Made by a program: the position numbers and the translations under genes
Notes under the pieces: model-generated
Told to the model about the DNA's origin: nothing
Databases searched by the model: none
The model's input: the letters and a program-made list of their open reading frames with translations, nothing else
Shown: positions 10,742-21,631 of the stretch, one piece after another
Layout of the letters: each line of letters starts with the position of its first letter
How positions within the stretch are numbered: the stretch's first letter is position 1
Assembly: GCA_032164245.1 (NCBI GenBank)
Contig: JAVMKO010000004.1
Span: 36,247,626 to 36,311,625 of the forward strand
Origin: Sternotherus odoratus
Lineage: Eukaryota; Chordata; Testudines; Kinosternidae
Direction of reading: 5' to 3'
Length of the DNA stretch: 64,000 nucleotides

Positions 10742-13700
10742 ACAGCATTTCCCTTTAAGTGGCTGGAAGCCAGAAAGCAGATGTGCTGTGTAAATCCCAA
10801 AAGACCACAGGGGCAGGAGAGCCAACAAGCTTATCTGTTATTCTTCTCAGATAGTCCCAGAGACAGCTGAAAGGCTCCATAATGTTATGGATATCTTCCA
10901 TTTCACTGCTTGGGGAAACTGACATATTGATGGCATTTCACAATGACACCCAGTCCTGTGTCTTGATTTCTTCAAGAGTGAATAATGACATTACCCAGCT
11001 ACTCCAATAATTAAAGCTACTGAAATAAATAGAGCATTGATGGGAAGTCATGACTGATCTTTAAAAGACATCTCTCCTCTACTTGTGACAACACTGGAAT
11101 TCTATTAGAGTCTCTACCTCACATGGAAACCAAACACTCATCACTAGCAACAACATTAAAATGTAGTTTTCTCCCATATTTAGTTATTTAGGAAACTACA
11201 TCTCCTCTTCTCAGACAAAAGGCTACTCATGGTTACCTTTTTCTCTTCAAGTCTGGACAACCTTCTACAAAATCCATTGGAAGCCTCCAGTAAGTTTGAG
11301 ACATCAACCTCCCTCTTGAGTTAAACATAATGCCATATTTCTTCCAACTGATTCCTATTCAAGGATGACTTCACAAATGTACTTTAAAATAGAATATTCT
11401 CATTGGGTGCTGAGTGGGCTTGTTCTTCATGTCTGATGTTGTTATCCAATGATTTCTTGGGGTCCAATCCCATTAATTTCAGAGCAAGCCAGTTCAGATC
11501 CTTAAATTACAAGGTTATAGCACTGGAAAGGCTTGAACCAGAAAGAAAAAGTTTGAATCTAGATAATCTGTCTGAGAAAGTTTGAGTTGATAAACATTGC
11601 AGAACAAAAGAACAAGTCTTCAACTAACTTTTCTTAGCAGAATTTCAAAGAAATGCACCCACTGTACATTTTCTACCCTCATTACATTCTTGGAGCTTTG
11701 ACTTCCCTCTTTACTCCCTAGTCACAGATAGGTATCTAAACATGGGGAAGGCAGACTGTTTTCACAGCTGCTATTCCAGTGTTATACCTATATACTGTAG
11801 GCCACACAGGGGGAGCAGTCATTCAACTATTAAAACAATAATAAGATGTAGTTTAAGTTAATGGTCTTTAATTGTGCTCCTTAATGTTCAGCTTTTAGCC
11901 CTAGAACAAAGTTGCTGTGAAAGGAACTATAGGTAAATTTCTTGGGGTGACAGAACAGAAAGAATTAAATTGTATGAAACCACCAACACTGTACAGCTAT
12001 TTGTGATCAAATAACAATATAAGTGTGGTGAGAAGTCTGTTCTACAAGTCAGAAAATATTAATGCTGTTATAAATCTAAATGCATGGCAATCCATAATGA
12101 AACCTTATAAATTTAGGAACAATTCTTTCTCTCAAACTATCATTTACCAAACTTAAGCCAACAATGAAGGAGGTAGAGAGAAAATGTGAACTTGGGCTTT
12201 AACATGGATTTCTAAGATTTCTAGTGGGAAGCCTTCATGAAATAGGTATTATTGGTGTTTTGTTTTAGCAATGCTCCACTCAGGTGGAGTAGTTTGCTCA
12301 GTGGATTTGCAGTCAGATCCAAAGCCTTACATTGCTATATTATCAGTTCAATGTATCCTATTTAAGCAGAATTGGTATTCATCTTCCTTTATTTGATGTT
12401 TGCATCACAAAAACCACTACCCTACTTAGTGCTAACTGGGACCCATGTTGATAATGTCAATGGAAAAGCCAAGAATTGTCAAATGAGGTGTTGTTAAAAT
12501 TACTGGGCCAAATTTTCAGCTTGGGTAAACTGGTGTAATTCACTGAAGTAAATGGAGCTTTGCCAGTTTAATTTTTTAAACCCTATAGCTGATCAGTTCT
12601 TTTGTGTTAGCACTTATATTCTTTTTCACCTGGCAGACTTAAAAAAATGCAAGGCAATGACTTATAACAAGTTATTCCAGAAGTGATGGCTTATTAGAAA
12701 AACAGGCAAAATTATGTCTTGAATTTAGAGACAACATATTTTTCCAACAACCAACCAAAAAAGGGGATACATTCATATTTGGAACTTTAAAACTTAACAG
12801 CTAGAAAACAAGCACAAAAAGATAAAATGGATACTGGGTAGCTAAAAGCCTATGAAGCAACATCAACATTTTATATATCTTGCACACAGTTCAGAAGAAT
12901 TCCTATTTTCATCAAGCATTCAAATTTGTTAATGCTTTCCAAATTTCCCCTAGTGCAATAACCATTCTAGTTGACAGCCAGTGACTCAAACTTGTTTTTT
13001 TCCCCTCTCTCCTGCAAAGGTCTAAATTATATCATGACACATCTGAAGATGGGAAAAACATTAGAGTTGACAACATTTGGACTAGACATGGGCCCAAACC
13101 AAAAGTCCAGAATTCAACACCCCTAGACTTTGTGAAAGATTTCTCCAGTCATAACCTTCTTCCCTCAAAACTGAGGGCCCCAACTCAGACCAGTTACTCC
13201 TCAACACATTCCCTTGGATGCATTACCACTCCCATTCAGGTTTCCAAGATGATCTAAATATTCAGCAAAATAAATGAAAGGCAATATTACCTCATTTGAG
13301 TCAAACCTGGTAGAATGGTGGGGGTTGGGGTGATGGATTGGCATGAGGATTCAGGAGTGTTGGCTCCCTAGCATTTTCCTCTTTTCCCAAGAAGTTTGCA
13401 GAAGCTCCTCCAACCGACTATCCAGTCTCATGGTTCGGGTTCTGCTAAAATTCTGTGGTGTGCTCCCACTCCAAAACACCATTAACTAACCCTCAACTAA
13501 TTTTGGGCTTCCACTGTGGCTGATTGGATGTATTCTGTAATCCTCTTCTCTTTCTCCCTCCCTCCCTTAAATGCTTTGAATCTGGAGAGGTGACTAAACT
13601 GAGTTTACTCAGCATCGGGCAAGCCTAAGTCCTAAGGATTTGGACCCCAGTTCAGGAACACATTACACCACTTCAAATGTACTTAAGTGCTTTCCTGAAC

Positions 13701-13748
13701 TGGGGCTGTCAAGGGTCTATTCCCCCACTCTGAACTCTAGAGTAAAGA
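10742..13748. other. No gene recognised; repeat fragments
   Basis: A dispersed-repeat fragment with 'gggccaaattttcagc' and 'actgaagtaaatggagc' sits at about 12503-12570. A perfect 14-bp inverted pair lies at 13645-13658 and 13692-13705 ('ccccagttcaggaa' and its complement, 33 bp apart). Otherwise I see only chance ORFs. Confidence 0.5.
13645..13705. repeat. Perfect 14-bp inverted repeat (hairpin arms)
   Basis: 'ccccagttcaggaa' at 13645-13658 is the exact reverse complement of 13692-13705, with a 33-bp loop. It probably lies in a member of the old self-complementary sauropsid repeat. Confidence 0.6.
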
Positions 13749-14450
13749 TGTGGGGACCCCGCATGAAAGAAGAAATAACCTCCTAAGCTTATTTTACCAG
13801 CTTAGGTTAAATCTTTTCCCCCAAAACCCAAACTTCTCCAGTTGGGCCTTGGAAAACTCTGCCACCACCAATTTGAGCCCCCAAAACCATGGGGTAGGGT
13901 AAATTGGAACCCCAATAGTAACACCCCCCAAATCTCCCCCCCCCTTTTCCTGGGAGAGATTCGAGAACAAAGGCCACAAAACCTCACTTGCTGTGAGACG
14001 TGCCTGATCCAAACTAGAATCAATCCAATGGGAACAAAGAGTCAAATTCTTAAAATAAAGATTTTAATAAAAGAAACAAAAGAAGTACAAATCCCTGGTA
14101 CAGAAATCAATAGAGAAAAAACCTAAGCATCACTCAACCCTCATTGGCCCCCTCCCTTGGAATTTCTCCACTGCTACAGCAAACAGCAAAGTAACCCGTG
14201 GACCAATTAACAAGTGATACAGACAAGCAACAAAACACTTACTGCTAGGCTTAATTTCGTTAGAAGATTATAGAAATGTAGAATAGAAACATAAGTATGA
14301 TTCCTCCCCTAGCCAAGGGAACCACAGGTAGACTCCTAGCAGCTGAGGAGACAAAGAAAAAAGCCCGGGAACAAAGTGAAAGTAAAACCCTCTTCTTTTG
14401 TTCCCCGTTGATTACGTCATCTCCCTCTCTGGTTAACTCTTCACAGGTAA
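13749..14450. mobile_element. LTR-like or unclassified interspersed repeat
   Basis: The segment opens with 'tgtggggaccccgcatg' and continues with C-rich blocks and 'agcttattttaccagcttag'. Two AATAAA-type signals lie in 'aaataaagattttaataaaa' at about 14053-14072. The composition and wording resemble retroviral LTR-associated repeats of turtle genomes. I could not find a matching right end or a target duplication, so class, orientation and boundaries are uncertain. Confidence 0.3.
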
Positions 14451-16311
14451 AACAGTAATTCTAAGCTACTTCATACTTATGACCTTAGGGGCCTTAGTGT
14501 GTGCTAGTACTGTATCTTCTTCAAAGTGATGGCACAATCTTTGGGATGTACCCAAATACTCCAGCTGCTTGGTCACTCTACTCTTACCCTGCATTAATGG
14601 CCTTCTCCCTCTCCCTTCCCCATCACCTGCAAGAAAATGCAACATAACATCTTCACATTTAGAGTTGTGAACCATTTATATGAATGGGAATTTTGACATA
14701 TAAATTGAATAAGATGAGAATTAAGGCCCTACTAGAATCCTAAATCCAAACCACCCCCAGAAACAGGGAAATTTGGCTCTAGTTCTATATTGAGATATTA
14801 AATTAATCACTTAGGTCCATCCCTAAATATGATTTGACTACAAAGTTGTGAACAGGTTAGGTTAAAATAAAAGCTTAACCTTGCTTTATACTGAAACCAA
14901 ACCCAACCTGAATTTTTTTTAAAAAAAAGTTTGATTATTTTGTGTCATTTAATGTCTTTAGACAGTTTCACTTCTTAATTTTATAAAAGACAAATGTACA
15001 CCAATATAGCAGTAATGATTTTCATGACTGGAAATTCCATACATGCTGTGTATGTTTGGTGTTAAGAAATTTGTTTTATTTTGAATGAAAATTCATTGTA
15101 AAAGGTATTTTTAAAAAAGGAAATCTATGGGATTTCAAGAAAGAAGGTAGTTAAACATTGAAGTAGGATTTTCAAAACAGCCCACTCAAGTTTCTCACTG
15201 AACTTCAACTCAAACTCTTTTGAAAATTCCAACCCGGCTTCTGATATCTGTATTCAGATTGAACATTAGTTTGTTTGACAACTCGTCCCATTCTTATCAA
15301 GTACTCCTCAATCTAGCCCAGAGGTCTCAAGTACATGGAGTTATTTTCTGTGGCCCGCCAAGATCACCGCCCCTCCCGGAGTTATTTCCTGTGGCTGTCA
15401 AACTTCCCTTACCTGCTGCAGACCCTGCAGCTCCCTTCTGGTTTTACCTTTCTGGCTTTATACAATCTCAGCCTACCCATGCCCAACTGGGCTTCATCAT
15501 CAATTAGTATTTCAGTCTCTGGATCTCCCCCGGTGCTGCTTATTAGGTTTATTGGTCTAACAACCTGCTCTGCCTTTTGTGGGGTACATACCCCATCACA
15601 CTGATATAACATAAAAATTAAGTATTACAAAAGGGGTCTTTTCAGTAGTGCAGAAGAGAAAAGTAGAGAACAGTATCTCTCACAACTAAAAGCAGTGCAG
15701 ACTTTGAGTTTAAGATTTAAGATATGGATTCTGATGTGATATACCCTGAAGTCTGAGGTTGTTTGAGTTTGGGAGTAGGGAGTACTGTTTAAGTGTATTT
15801 CCACTGCTCGACTCTACTGGAAGGTAATGGGAATTGCAAGCACTCAACACCTAGCAGGGAGTGCTCAGCACCCTGCAGTGTTGGGCCCTGTGCAAAATCC
15901 ATGTGTTATAATAAAAGTAAAGTGAAGGAACAGTAAGTGAAAATAATCTCTCTGCAGTGGATTATCTAGCCAAAATAAGCACATTGTCAGAAAATATGCA
16001 CTGTATGCAAAAAAATAATGGAAGGGAAGGAAAAGCATTTCTTTATCCCAACTGCTTCAATGGAGAGTAATAGACAGTGCCAAAGACAGAGAATGCCAGT
16101 TCTCAGCCAATTGAGTAAAGGAAAAAACACAATGAAACTGAAAAAGGACATATTTTTGGTGGGAAGGACATTGATTTATTTACTATGGAATTGTTAAGAA
16201 GTACTATACACATGGAATCCGTAATTCCATACAAACATAATATGGCTGGCAGTATATTATAAAGACAACCATAAAAATGTCTAGCTCCCATTAGCGCTTT
16301 TTCAGCCATAG
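14451..16311. other. No gene recognised
   Basis: A short hAT-like phrase ('cccagaggtctcaagtac') occurs at 15317 without a partner terminus. Near 15835-15895, 'gtgctcagcaccctgcag' belongs to the dispersed sauropsid repeat. Nothing else is supported. Confidence 0.4.
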
Positions 16312-16452
16312 ATTTCCAAAGTGCTTTATAAGAGGTCAGTATCATCATCCCCATTTTACAGATGGGGAAAATGAGGCACAGAAACTTGTGCAGGGTCAGC
16401 CTGTTGGCCAGCAGCAAAAACAGAAATACAATCCAGCTCTGAGTCCCAGCTG
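16312..16452 (-). repeat. MIR/CORE-SINE copy
   Basis: The plus strand shows the antisense core in order: 'caaagtgctttataagag', 'ccattttacagatgggg', 'aaaatgaggcacagaaac', then 'gagtcccagctg'. This is one of the better-kept SINE relics in the window. It accounts for part of the 137-codon chance ORF at 16103-16516. Confidence 0.7.
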
Positions 16453-19154
16453 TGGTTAAATATGAAACATACATGTTGGCTATATATTTGAATGCTTTAA
16501 TTTTAATGACATACATCTCTAAATTTTGTTTTACAGTTTCTTGTTTCGCAATAGTAATAATAATAAATCAAAGCCCAAATTTGGCATGTGCCTGCAGAGA
16601 TTTTTTTTAATCCCAAACCCATAATTTACACGTAAAGAAAACTTCATAAGGAATGAACCACATCTGCTTTTTAATAAGGAAAAGGCATAAATGAATTCAT
16701 TGTCTATTGAAACAGTTTTACAATATTACAGTATGTTCTGACCCAATCTGCAAGCTATTAAAATTAAATTAAAAAAACCCTAAATTACAATCCAAATCTG
16801 CATTATTAAAGTAATAAAATGACCAAAAAATAAATATTCTGTAAATCATGTTTTCTCTGCAGATGAACACAGTATGGGAACAATACAATAAAAAACATGA
16901 TTAAACTAATGTAATGCATGGGAAACCACTGCTGTGTCCCACAGTGCTTGAAACAACATGAGCAATCTTTTGTCTTCCATAGCCATAGGGCACAATTCTC
17001 CTATCCTCTAATTCATGCTCCAGTTCCTCTTTATTGGACACACCTATATCACAAGCAGAATTCTCACCAATGTCAATGGAAGCTCCATATGTAGAGCAGG
17101 TGCAGAATGTGTGTTACTGTACGACCAGGAGGATAACAGTTGTAGAAACTTTACAATTTTGCTCAAAATTTCTATAAACATCTGTTCTCTCATGTTCTTG
17201 GTTTGAAAAAAATCTAGTGTGCGTCTTCTATTCAGATAAGTATATCATATCAAATTTTTCAAGACCCTGTCTTTTTTTCCCCTCCAGTTGACCAGAGTGT
17301 GTGTGTCAACCAATTCCATCATTATTCCCCTCCACACCAACACACCCTTCCACATGAAAGTGCAGCAGGATAACTTTCCCATAGAAGTTTTTGTAAGGAA
17401 TCCCTAATTCAATTTTGCAGCACGCATTTTTCAGATGATGTGCTGGTATTGAAAGATCAGCCAATGGACTCATTTTGTTCAAGCGAAGTATCCCCCAGTG
17501 CAAAGTCCCCTGTACTGATCTTTATGGAATGCTAGCACTTTATCAGGTACATAGGCTGCTAATTAATGGTCTGAGTCAAAGCCCATTAAAAGAATTTCAG
17601 TGACTTCAGTGGGCATGGGGATCAGGCCCATGTTCAACATGAGGCAGAACAGTACATTTTAAAAAAGGAACCTTTATATCTTGATCTTCCAACTGAAAAC
17701 TGAATATTCAACTTTAGGAGAGAGCTGCCTGCAAATGTCTCCCCTGCTGCTGAATGTCTCCCCTTGAACCGCCTAAAGATAAAATGTATTGTCTGCTATA
17801 CTTAGTCTGTGCTTTTATATATGCCTCTTGGGTTAAACATTTTATTTTCAAAAAGCAAATGGTGTAGAATATAAAATATTCACCTTCACACTAGAAACTT
17901 CTATCTGTGATCATTACAACTTCAGATGTTTTCATTACCACTGTTTTTATATTTCAATAATTTAAGCTACTAACATTTTCACTAATCTCTGAAGTAATAT
18001 TTTGCTCCACTAGTCATCCTAGTGCAGTTGATTCTCTTCAAGTGAGCTTATAGGTTCTTAATAAAACTCAACTGTTCTCTAGTCTGACATATCTGTATAG
18101 TCTAGTTTATTATCCCTTAGAGTACGACTTCAGAAAGTGATTTAAAAGCTATAAAGCACACTCCTTTCTCAAGTATATTTTCTGATTCAGGTTCAAACCA
18201 GAATTTATCACTGTGAATCAGCTACTTCACAGTTATGAGGTATACACCTTTAAAGTTTATTTCTTTCAATACAATTAGAACCATAACATTTTTTACTGAC
18301 ATTTTTCAGCAGGAAAAAGGACCAAGTAATAACCAAACAAAATATTATTCCCTTTCTCATAGTGGCCCTTAATGGGGATCAAGTGATTTTCAGTCAATTA
18401 CATTTGTAAGATCAGTTTATGAATAATACAGTGTTGTTTACGTATGATAGAAAACTTTGATGCTTTACATAGACTGTCATCAGAAAGACCTTCATTCAGT
18501 TTCATTATCCCTAGACACAGGAATGAGCAAACATCTGTAGAAGGAATGAAGGGACAAGATCACAGTATTGATTTCCTTGGGATTTGTTGGTGTAGATTTA
18601 GCGCAACTAAGAGCTCATTCCTCAAGCCTCTCTTTACTATTTGTAAATGATGGCTTGAAACTTGATCTAGGTGATTAGTAAGTGAAGGAAACTTATCACC
18701 TTCCTTTTTGCATTGCCCTTATGAACAGAGTGTACTTAACTGTGCAAAGAAAGGTAGTTTTTTTATAATGCCTTTTCAATTTCAGTGTAACTCAGTGCCA
18801 CTTTCCTGTACTAATTATTCAACTTTTTTCCCTTCCACATTTTGTAAATAGAATATTATATGAAGTGCAGGTTAGTGACACCTAGAATCATTTTTTTTCC
18901 CAGTTGTTTATAACTCTGTCAAAATTAAGCCATGTGGGCTGGAATTTTCCATGCCAATTATTTTGGCTGTAATACTGTAGTACATAGGGGTTCCACCTGA
19001 GATCCGGATCTCATTCTGATAGGCTCTTACTATGTGTTTGCACAGTATCTTTGGGGAAAGGGTGTCTTTCTGTTGCATGTACACTGAGCCTATCACAATA
19101 GGCCTCTAGACAATAACCTGGACTCCTAAACACCAGCACAATGAAAATTAATAA
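16453..19154. other. No gene recognised
   Basis: This is AT-rich sequence. Fragments with 'accaatgtcaatggaagc' (about 17067) and 'gtgacttcagtgggcatg' (about 17600) belong to the dispersed sauropsid motif. No exon or RNA gene is supported. Confidence 0.45.
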
Positions 19155-19312
19155 GAAGAGCCCCAATGAGCTTATAATCTAAATAGAAACAAAAGGTGGG
19201 AGGCACAGAAGAGTAAGTGACTTGCCCCAGATCACATAGTCAGTCAGTGGCAGAGCTGGGAAGAGATAGCAGACCTCGTGTGTCCAGTCACCCAGCCACT
19301 AGAGACTGTTTC
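19155..19312 (-). repeat. MIR/CORE-SINE copy
   Basis: Antisense order is 'caatgagcttataatctaaa', 'gaggcacagaagagtaagtg', 'acttgccccagatcacatag' and 'agtggcagagctggg'. The order and wording match a CORE-SINE body. Confidence 0.65.
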
Positions 19313-19742
19313 TCCAAGTTGTATCCTTGCTCGGTGTTTATTCTGCCAGTGCTATCAGGGAAGTCTTTGAGTAACAAATGAGAACTGGATTTTACCCAAA
19401 GGCAACAATATTATTACTAGTGTAACTTGTAGTAAGTAGGAAAGCTAGAAGCAAAGAAGAGGGAGAGAGGGATGGGTAGCCTGATTTTTGTTTATTTTAA
19501 GAACACATTTTATTTTGATGTGTTTAACACATGCTATTTAGAGTTGCATGAAACTAATTTATCCATGATATGATAAACAAACTCTTGCATGCTCATTGAA
19601 ACTGCCTCCCTGCACACACACATTCCTTTATATTTCCATCAATCTTGAAACCATTTCTCTTTCCTGAGTTGCAACTGCTGCACACAAATGAAATGGTCTT
19701 GTGACATCCTGCATTGTCAAGGAGATAAACACAATAGTCTTT

Positions 19743-20776
19743 GGTAACAAAGTCCTGTGGCACCTTAAAGACTAACTATAAAGTTTTGAAGCATAAGCTT
19801 TCGTGGGCTAATACCCACTTCGTCGGATGCAAGCAGTGGAAGTGTCCAGAGGCAGGTATAGAAAAGTAGGCAAGAACCAGGTGGGAGGTAAAAAGGTTAG
19901 TCCAATTAGGCTGAACCAGCTTGTTATCTCTTTGTTACCTCTGCTATTCCGGAGGAAGGCCAGTCCTGGCACACAGACAACCTGCCAACCTTAAACAAAT
20001 TCTCACCAGCAACAGCACACTGCACCACAATAACTCCAACTCAGGAACCAATCCATGCAACAAACCTCGATGCCAACTCTGCCCACATATCTACACCAGC
20101 AACACCATCACAGGACCTAACCAGATCAACCATACCATCACTGGTTCATTCACCTGCACATCAACCAATGTCATATATGCCATTATATGCCACCAGTGTC
20201 CCTCTGCTATGTACATCAGCCAAACTGGACAGTCCGTACGAAAAAGGATAAATGCACACAAATCAGATATTAGGAATGGCAATATACAAAAACCTGTAGG
20301 AGAACACTTCAACCTGCCTGGACACACAATTACAGATTTAAAAGTCACCATACTGCAGCAAAAAAACTTCAAGTCCAGACTGCAAAGGGAAACTGCAGAG
20401 CTACAATTCATTTGCAAATTCAACACAAACAATCTCGGATTGAAGAAAGACCTACAATGGCTTGCTAATTACAGAAATAGTTTCTCCTCTCTCCATGTTC
20501 ACACCCCCCATTCAAATGTTAGAAGAATAACCCACCCTCCCTGATCGGAGAGAACAAGCTGGTTCAGCCTAATTGGACTAACATTTTTACCTCCCACCTG
20601 GTTCTTGCCTACTTTTCTATACCTGCCTCTGGACACTTCCACTGCTTGCATCCGACGAAGTGGGTATTAGCCCACGAAAGCTTATGCTTCAAAACTTTAT
20701 CGTTCATCTTTAAGGTGCCACGGGACTTTGTTACCTCTGCTATTCCAGACTAACACGGCTACCTCTCTGATTCTTG
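19743..20776 (+). mobile_element. Penelope-like element, 5'-truncated, with inverted tail copy
   Basis: The insertion is bounded by an exact 12-bp direct repeat ACAATAGTCTTT (19731-19742 and 20777-20788). Its left part (19743-about 19930) is an inverted copy of the element's own 3' region (about 20546-20735), so the DNA forms a stem of roughly 185 bp with the ORF in the loop. A short direct copy of the terminal phrase 'tttgttacctctgctattcc' also lies just before the ORF at about 19931-19950. Inverted, 5'-truncated partial copies are a known hallmark of Penelope-like retroelements. The right end carries a unique tail 'actaacacggctacctctct' ending at 20776. The reverse transcriptase is absent; only the endonuclease part remains. 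Confidence 0.85.
19921..20544 (+). CDS. GIY-YIG endonuclease domain of a Penelope-like element (partial)
   Basis: This open frame of about 207 codons has no ATG at its start; the first codon is TTG and the real N-terminus is lost. From residue 11 on it looks like the region after the Penelope reverse transcriptase: a 'PVLAHRQPANLKQIL' linker, then a Cys cluster 'CNKPRCQLC' (residues 46-54). Next comes the nuclease core: 'VIY' at 84-86 and 'YISQTG' at 98-103 in place of GIY and YIG, basic residues R107 and R109, and H113. Then follow 'GEHFNLPGH' (127-135) and the conserved glutamate in 'RETAELQFI' (about 157). In living elements this nuclease nicks DNA for target-primed reverse transcription. 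The YIG glycine is serine here. The frame is intact to its stop, but without the polymerase the copy cannot move alone. Confidence 0.85.
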   Translation: MLSLCYLCYSGGRPVLAHRQPANLKQILTSNSTLHHNNSNSGTNPCNKPRCQLCPHIYTSNTITGPNQINHTITGSFTCTSTNVIYAIICHQCPSAMYISQTGQSVRKRINAHKSDIRNGNIQKPVGEHFNLPGHTITDLKVTILQQKNFKSRLQRETAELQFICKFNTNNLGLKKDLQWLANYRNSFSSLHVHTPHSNVRRITHPP

Positions 20777-20887
20777 ACAATAGTCTTTAACATCTCTATT
20801 TTCTGTGGTTCTGAATTTTACCTTTAGCAATCTAATAGTTCAGATTGTCCTTTCAGCAGGAAAAAGAAAGGGAGTCATCCCATACAT

Positions 20888-21631
20888 CAGCGATGGTCAA
20901 ACTGCAGCTTGTGAACTGCATGCAGCTCTTTTACAATTAAAGTGAGGCTTGCAGAGCCCCCCTTACCTCCCTTCCCATTCTCTATCTACCAGACGTGGGT
21001 GGATGGGGGAAATCTTGGGGCTTCTGCCCTGCAGCAAAGTGGTAGAGCTAGGGACTTCTGCCAGAAACAACTGGTGCTTGCTGGGGAGGGGGGGGCACAA
21101 ACCTTTAATTTGTGTCCCCCCAACACTTGAGGCATTCTGCCCCCACCCCCAGCGCACATCTTCCTCTTACCCTCAGCCACCTGACCCTGCAGCTCCCCCG
21201 TGTTAGTTGTGTGGAGAGGCAGCAGCCTAAGAATAGGCTCTCCCTGTAGCTCCCAGCTGTTTGCAGCTGCCTCTCCCCATGGCTGCAGCTTGCCAGCTTC
21301 AGGAGTTGCCAGGCAGGGTGGGGGCCTGGCTGCACCTTGGGACCCAGTGGGTCCAGAAAACCCTGGCAAAAATCTGGGGGGGTGGGAAACACATGGCCTA
21401 CCTGAGGCCCCCTCCCCCATGTGCCACCTCTGGGCCTTCTACCCAATGGGATGGGGAGTTTTGGGGCTTCAGCTGCCGGGATGTGCCTGCCAGCGCTCAG
21501 GGCTTCAGCAGGAGTGGGGCTGAAGCCCTAAGACTCCTCTTCTCATGGCTGAAGCCCTGAGCCCTGGCAGGTGCATCCAGCTCTGAAGATTGCCTAATGC
21601 GGCTTGGGAGGTCAGCAAGTTTGGCCACCCT
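20888..21631. mobile_element. GC-rich non-autonomous hAT-like element
   Basis: The left end 'cagcgatggtcaaactgcag' and the reverse complement of the right end 'agggtggccaaacttgct' share the 'tggYcaaact' core typical of hAT termini. The body is GC-rich and gives long chance ORFs on both strands (for example 20986-21420 and 21200-21523) without any transposase motif. I could not find a clean 8-bp target duplication, so the outer bases are approximate. Confidence 0.55.

Noticed and set aside
10339..10800. 153-codon frame and overlapping frames on both strands
   Set aside because: They are by-products of the GC-rich tandem core of the TA-flanked MITE.
15317..15600. hAT-like start 'cccagaggtctcaagtac' followed by GC-richer DNA
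   Set aside because: No matching right terminus or 8-bp duplication was found.
16103..16516. 137-codon minus-strand frame
   Set aside because: It runs through a SINE relic, and the peptide has no recognisable domain.
20942..21560. Several overlapping 85-144 codon frames on both strands
   Set aside because: The GC-rich non-autonomous element has few stop codons in any frame; no transposase motif is seen.
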